Positions 60,586 through 64,000 of a stretch of DNA of 64,000 nucleotides are shown in pieces (position 1 is the stretch's first letter; each line of letters begins with the position of its first letter). Location: assembly GCF_027497495.1 (NCBI RefSeq), contig NZ_CP114205.1, positions 2,728,001 to 2,792,000 of the forward strand. The letters are read 5' to 3'. Made by a program: the position numbers and the translations under genes. Source of the stretch: Streptomyces tubercidicus. Lineage in GTDB: Bacteria > Actinomycetota > Actinomycetes > Streptomycetales > Streptomycetaceae. Below the pieces are notes generated by a model that worked only from the letters and a program-made list of their open reading frames with translations, searched no databases and was not told where the DNA came from.

Positions 60586-61218
60586 CAGAATCCGCGGCGA
60601 CAGCGCCCCGCACGGCAGCAGATCCACCTCGGCGCCGGCCTCGCGCAGATCGGTCAGCACCAGCTCGTCGTACATCAGCAGCCCCGACTGCTCGGGCCAG
60701 GCGATCGCCCAGAGCCACAGCCCGCGCGCCTCGCCCGCGAAGACCGCTCGGTCCGGGGGCGCGTCGTCCAGGTGCCACAGCGGGGTCGGGCGGCCGGCGG
60801 CGAGCACCTTGGAGTGCGGGTGCTTGTCGACGCAGATATGGGGGCCGGGGTCGGGGCCTTCGACACCGGCGTAGCGCGCGCCGAGTCCGACGCCCAGTTC
60901 CTCGGCGATCAGCAGGAGTTCACCGGGGCCGCCGAGCGGTCCGGGGCCCGTACAGGCCACCGCGGTCGCCCGTCCGCCACTACGGTCATCACCGGCGCAG
61001 GCCACGCCCGTGAACAGCCAGCCGACCGGCAGCGGCCAGGGCATCCACACGGGCACCTGTGCGCGGTGCACGACAACGCCGAGCGCCTCGACGCTCGGCG
61101 GGACGACCGGCTGGAGCGGATGCACGGTGCCGTGCAGGGCGCACTGCCAGGTGTCGGAGAAGAGACCGGGCGCCCTTACCCGGCCTCCGCACTTCGGGCA
61201 ACTGGGTTCGCCCCTCAT
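60580..61218 (-). CDS. DUF6758-type zinc-ribbon protein
   Basis: A 212-aa protein. The N-terminus has a zinc-ribbon start, CPKCGG (residues 6-11), with further ligands in WQCALHG. The rest is a mixed alpha/beta domain with LPVGWLFTGVACAGDD and PHICVDKHPHSKVLA. I recall it as a conserved streptomycete protein of unknown function (DUF6758). The ATG at 61218 is preferred over a TTG three codons earlier. Confidence 0.8.
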   Translation of the reverse strand: MRGEPSCPKCGGRVRAPGLFSDTWQCALHGTVHPLQPVVPPSVEALGVVVHRAQVPVWMPWPLPVGWLFTGVACAGDDRSGGRATAVACTGPGPLGGPGELLLIAEELGVGLGARYAGVEGPDPGPHICVDKHPHSKVLAAGRPTPLWHLDDAPPDRAVFAGEARGLWLWAIAWPEQSGLLMYDELVLTDLREAGAEVDLLPCGALSPRILG

Positions 61219-61340
61219 AGGGACCAACGGTCCTCCAGCCCCGCCGCCGCGTCAAGGACGATCACCCGACCGGTGTGCCCCGAATCACTTACGCCGCCGC
61301 GCACTTGACCGCGCCCCGTGGCCGGGCACCCGCCCTCGAA

Positions 61341-61350
61341 CAACTAGTTG
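61341..61350. promoter_or_regulatory. Palindrome upstream of the MFS gene
   Basis: CAACTAGTTG, followed by CAACTTG, lies in an AT-rich stretch 120 nt before the transporter gene, where a promoter would be expected. A local repressor gene is not present, so its role is uncertain. Confidence 0.35.
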
Positions 61351-61470
61351 CAACTTGCATTCTTTAGCTCGCCTAACTTATTGTGTGTAAACGTCAACGA
61401 TCTCGGTGGCCGTACGGGCCGCCGCGGACCAGAGGGATACGCAACCGGCACAGGAAGGGGAACCCGCAGC

Positions 61471-62730
61471 ATGAGCGGTACGAAGAGCGGCGGCCACGGC
61501 GGCGCGGACGATCCGTTCGAGGAGGGCGGCAGCTCCCTGCTCCGCCAGCCGAAGGCCGTCTGGGCCACGGCGGGCGCCTCGGTCGTGGCCTTCATGGGCA
61601 TCGGCCTCGTCGACCCGATCCTCCCCTCGATAGCCCGGGGCCTGCACGCCACCAACAGCCAGGTCTCCCTCCTCTTCACCTCCTACTTCCTGATCACCGC
61701 CGTCGCGATGCTGATCACCGGCTTCGTCTCCAGCCGCATCGGCGGCCGCAAGACGCTGCTTGCCGGACTGGCGCTGGTGGTGGTCTTCGCGGCGCTCTCC
61801 GGGATGTCGGGGTCGGTCGGCGAACTGGTCGGGTTCCGGGCCGGATGGGGCCTGGGCAACGCGCTGTTCGTCTCGACGGCGCTGGCGGTCATCGTGGGCG
61901 CGGCGGCCGGCGGGAGCAGCGCGGCGATCCTGCTCTACGAGTCCGCGCTGGGGCTCGGCATGGCCTGTGGCCCGCTGCTGGGCGCCGTCCTGGGCGATAT
62001 GGAGTGGCGCTACCCGTTCTTCGGGACCGCCGTGCTGATGGCCGTCGGGTTCATCGCCATCACGGCCTTCCTCAAGGAGCAGCCGAAACCGGCCGCGCGG
62101 ACCTCGCTGCTCGCCCCGGTCAAGGCGCTCGGCCACGGCGGGCTGGCCGCCACCGCCGCCTCCGCCTTCTTCTACAACTACGCGTTCTTCACGGTGCTGG
62201 CCTTCACCCCGTTCGTGCTGAACATGTCCCCCTACAAGTCGGGCGGCGTCTTCTTCGCCTGGGGTGTGCTGCTCGCGGTGTTCTCGGTGCTCGTGGCGCC
62301 CCGTTTGCAGCGCCGCTTCGGCTCGCTGAAGGTGCTGTGCGGCTCGCTGCTGCTGTTCGCGGCCGATCTGGTCGTGCTGGGCTACGGCGACCACACCACC
62401 GCCATCGTGTGCACCGTCCTGGCGGGAGCCTTCATCGGCCTGAACAACACCGTCTTCACGGAACTGGCGCTGGGCGTCTCGGACGCGCCGCGCCCGGTGG
62501 CCAGCGCCGGCTACAACTTCGTGCGCTGGTTCGCGGCGGCGGCCGCGCCGTTCCTCGCGCCGAAGATCGAGGAGTGGACCGATATCCACCTCCCCTTCGT
62601 GGTCGCGGCCGTCGCGGCGGTGACCGGCGCGGGCATCGTGGCCGTCCGGCGCCGGGCGCTGACCATGGAGGCCGAGGAGCGGGCGCCGCAGCACGCGACG
62701 GAGGACGGGGTCGCGGCCTTCGCCCAGTAG
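61471..62730 (+). CDS. MFS transporter (drug-efflux type)
   Basis: A 419-aa major facilitator protein with about twelve membrane helices. The first helix contains VVAFMGIGLVDPILPSI, typical of drug/proton antiporters, and the loop 2-3 signature GFVSSRIGGRKTLL is intact. Cytoplasmic ends are short. Exported compound unknown. The ATG follows GGAAGGGG. A long, comparatively AT-rich leader with a palindrome suggests regulated expression. Confidence 0.92.
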   Translation: MSGTKSGGHGGADDPFEEGGSSLLRQPKAVWATAGASVVAFMGIGLVDPILPSIARGLHATNSQVSLLFTSYFLITAVAMLITGFVSSRIGGRKTLLAGLALVVVFAALSGMSGSVGELVGFRAGWGLGNALFVSTALAVIVGAAAGGSSAAILLYESALGLGMACGPLLGAVLGDMEWRYPFFGTAVLMAVGFIAITAFLKEQPKPAARTSLLAPVKALGHGGLAATAASAFFYNYAFFTVLAFTPFVLNMSPYKSGGVFFAWGVLLAVFSVLVAPRLQRRFGSLKVLCGSLLLFAADLVVLGYGDHTTAIVCTVLAGAFIGLNNTVFTELALGVSDAPRPVASAGYNFVRWFAAAAAPFLAPKIEEWTDIHLPFVVAAVAAVTGAGIVAVRRRALTMEAEERAPQHATEDGVAAFAQ

Positions 62731-62772
62731 CGCGCACCGGGTCCGCCCCACCTCGCCCCGCAAGGAAACTGA

Positions 62773-62811
62773 CGCCCCGTCGGCCCCCGCCACCGGAGGG
62801 CCGACGGGGCG
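62773..62811. terminator. Bidirectional terminator-like hairpin
   Basis: A perfect 14-bp stem, CGCCCCGTCGGCCC with its complement, around an 11-nt loop, between the converging MFS and SUFU-domain genes. Confidence 0.8.
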
Positions 62812-62837
62812 CACCCGTCCGCGGCTGCCCGCCGCAC

Positions 62838-63422
62838 TCAGTCGAGCGGAACGCCCGTCCGCAGCGGATCGCGCAGATCCGTGCCGTGCTCCAGCCAGCG
62901 CTTCTCCAGGGCCTCGGCGCCGTGCACCCGCTTCCAGGCCGCCTCGTTGGGCGTCATCGGCAGCAGCGGCAGAAAACGGACCGGCTCCAGGGGCTCGTCC
63001 AGTTCCAGATCCTCGACGAGACCGCCGGACGCCGCGACCAGCACCGAGGTGAACGCCGCGCCCGGCCACAGCGGTTCACCCACGTCCAGCGAGGCGCCGG
63101 GCGCCACCACCACCCCCTCGACCTGCGGGGACGCGGCGAGCACGGCGAGCGGCCGGAGCACCTTGTCGGTGTCGGCGAGACCGGCCCGTACGGACAGCAC
63201 GAGTTCGGCGCGCGGACCGCGCAGCGGATCGGCCAGTACGGCCGTGGGGTCGGCCATGGGCTGCGCGGACATCCCGAGCGTGGCGTAACGGGCCACCCCG
63301 CTGTCCACGAAGCGGAGGACCTCGATACGGTCGGTCCCGAGGAAAGTGACGGCGGCGCGCGCGTCCGGCTCGCCCAGGGTTGTCCGCAACCGGGCCTCGA
63401 CCAGCTCAAGAACGTCAGACAT
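62838..63422 (-). CDS. Suppressor-of-fused (SUFU) domain protein
   Basis: A 194-aa protein that is essentially one SUFU domain. Segments such as RYATLGMSAQPM, RAELVLSVR, LRPLAVLAASPQ and FLPLLPMTPNEAAWKR follow the family. Bacterial SUFU proteins often act as immunity proteins to polymorphic toxins, but no toxin gene is near, so a housekeeping role is equally possible. No ribosome site is evident, so the mRNA may be leaderless. Confidence 0.85.
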   Translation of the reverse strand: MSDVLELVEARLRTTLGEPDARAAVTFLGTDRIEVLRFVDSGVARYATLGMSAQPMADPTAVLADPLRGPRAELVLSVRAGLADTDKVLRPLAVLAASPQVEGVVVAPGASLDVGEPLWPGAAFTSVLVAASGGLVEDLELDEPLEPVRFLPLLPMTPNEAAWKRVHGAEALEKRWLEHGTDLRDPLRTGVPLD

Positions 63423-63928
63423 GGCGCGAGCATACGGCCGGCCTCCAGCCCGCCCGTCACCCCTCTACGAGCTGCTGTGCGGCGCGCCCGTTCTTCGTAT
63501 GGAACCGGCAAAGCGGCACCGCAACGCTCCAGGCGGCTGATAGCCTTGCCGTCTGGTCAGGGAATGACGTCGTCCCCCAACGGGGACCGGCCGGAGGAGG
63601 TGGGGCTGCGGTGGATCCGAGTCGACCGTGCAGTACCGATAGTTCTCCCGTCATCCCGCTCGCGCAGCGAATCTCCTGATCCGAGAGCTTCCGTACCCCG
63701 CCGTTCAGCGGCGAAACCAGGGAAGCACCTTTGCGCCGCAAGTAGATGCCGGAAGAGCGCCTTCGACTCTTTGTTCCGTGTTCTCTGCGAACTGCCGTCA
63801 GTGCATTCCGCACGGAGCGCCGCCCGCTTTGCGGACGTACGGCCGATGACGCCTCGTACGTCCACGTTCCGGGCAGCGTTGCCCCCCCCCGCGCCCGCGC
63901 TGACGGCCGGCCCGTGAAGGAGCCTGCC
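63423..63928. other. 506-bp region ahead of the last gene
   Basis: It should contain the promoters of the SUFU gene and of the terminal gene. I see a short ORF with a strong ribosome site (63611-63679), a run of nine C at 63882-63890, and several GC stems. No known riboswitch class is recognised. Confidence 0.5.
63611..63679 (+). CDS. Possible 22-aa leader peptide
   Basis: GTG start 11 nt after GGAGGAGG, encoding a short proline-containing peptide (MDPSRPCSTDSSPVIPLA...). It lies about 250 nt before the terminal gene on the same strand. If that gene is corA, the layout would recall the proline-rich leader peptides of magnesium transporters. Codon statistics are too short to prove translation. 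Confidence 0.35.
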   Translation: MDPSRPCSTDSSPVIPLAQRIS

Positions 63929-64000
63929 ATGTCGATGATCCGCGACCTGCGTGCCGCCGTCCGTCCCTCCCGGCGCCGCGACGACCCCTCGTACCACTAC
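63929..64000 (+). CDS. Start of a gene, possibly CorA-type Mg/Co transporter (partial)
   Basis: Only 24 codons are in the window: MSMIRDLRAAVRPSRRRDDP and a few more. An AAGGAG ribosome site 6 nt upstream makes the start secure. I recall similar N-termini in streptomycete CorA proteins, but this is too little to be sure. The gene runs off the end of the window. Confidence 0.5.
   Translation, partial: MSMIRDLRAAVRPSRRRDDPSYHY

Noticed and set aside
62838..63422. SUFU-domain protein as toxin immunity gene
   Set aside because: No polymorphic toxin or secretion gene is adjacent; the domain alone is not evidence.
63557..63997. Minus-strand frame of 146 codons at the window end
   Set aside because: It crosses the secure start of the terminal plus-strand gene and lacks a ribosome site or known domain.

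Overview
The window reads as ordinary chromosomal core of a Streptomyces (or very close relative). The GC content is very high, many genes start with GTG, the spacing is short and operon-like, and it carries a WblC/WhiB7 regulator, a CatR-type Fur regulator, AIM24/TerD proteins, DUF3107, DUF3152 and PPA1309-type genes. From memory, the gene order matches the S. coelicolor segment that descends from hisN through wblC and adnAB. About half of the genes also match the order of the M. tuberculosis block Rv3193c-Rv3211. I see no integrase, IS transposase, phage genes, CRISPR array or biosynthetic gene cluster.

Layout. 0-4 kb: hisN, a CBS-domain protein behind a Rex-like site, and a divergent catalase/catR pair. 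4-6.5 kb: two identical initiator tRNA-fMet genes, each with its own terminator, flanking a Sel1-repeat protein. 6.5-15.8 kb: UPF0182 membrane protein, PPA1309 protein, YlbL-like PDZ/Lon protease, small membrane protein, moaE, SDR, DUF2342 zinc protease and a Nudix enzyme. 15.9-19.1 kb: an operon of one TerD-AIM24 fusion and two free AIM24 proteins. 19.2-22.9 kb: DUF45-type metallopeptidase, a ThiF-like protein, an ABC1/UbiB kinase and a zinc-ribbon protein. 23-26.5 kb: uvrD2, then a WblC unit with promoter, leader ORF, hairpin and intrinsic terminator ahead of wblC and a coupled small gene. 27-38 kb: mycoredoxin, nudC, an M20 dipeptidase, adnB, a MITE-like inverted-repeat element, adnA and an alkyltransferase-like gene. 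38-42.6 kb: a large membrane pseudokinase/UPF0104 protein and moeZ. 42.8-47.2 kb: a three-gene surface-glycan operon. 47.4-55.6 kb: DUF3152 protease, alpha/beta hydrolase, small acidic protein, TetR regulator, DUF3107, a membrane protein, a ferritin-like protein and a DEAD-box helicase with a non-standard start codon. 55.7-64 kb: hydrolase, SRPBCC protein, NYN protein, a 50-aa protein, MarC, a PHP phosphoesterase, a zinc-ribbon protein, an MFS exporter, a SUFU-domain protein and the first 24 codons of a gene that may be corA.

Themes. DNA repair (UvrD2, AdnAB, the alkyltransferase-like protein), redox and stress defence (catalase/CatR, mycoredoxin, NudC, WblC) and cofactor or sulfur chemistry (MoaE, MoeZ) are interleaved. 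The signals most worth a second look are the wblC leader, whose promoter element is built into the last codons and stop of uvrD2; the 436-bp inverted-repeat element between adnA and adnB; a dispersed hairpin family, one copy of which lies inside a coding sequence; the apparent CTG start of the DEAD-box gene; and the TerD/AIM24 operon.
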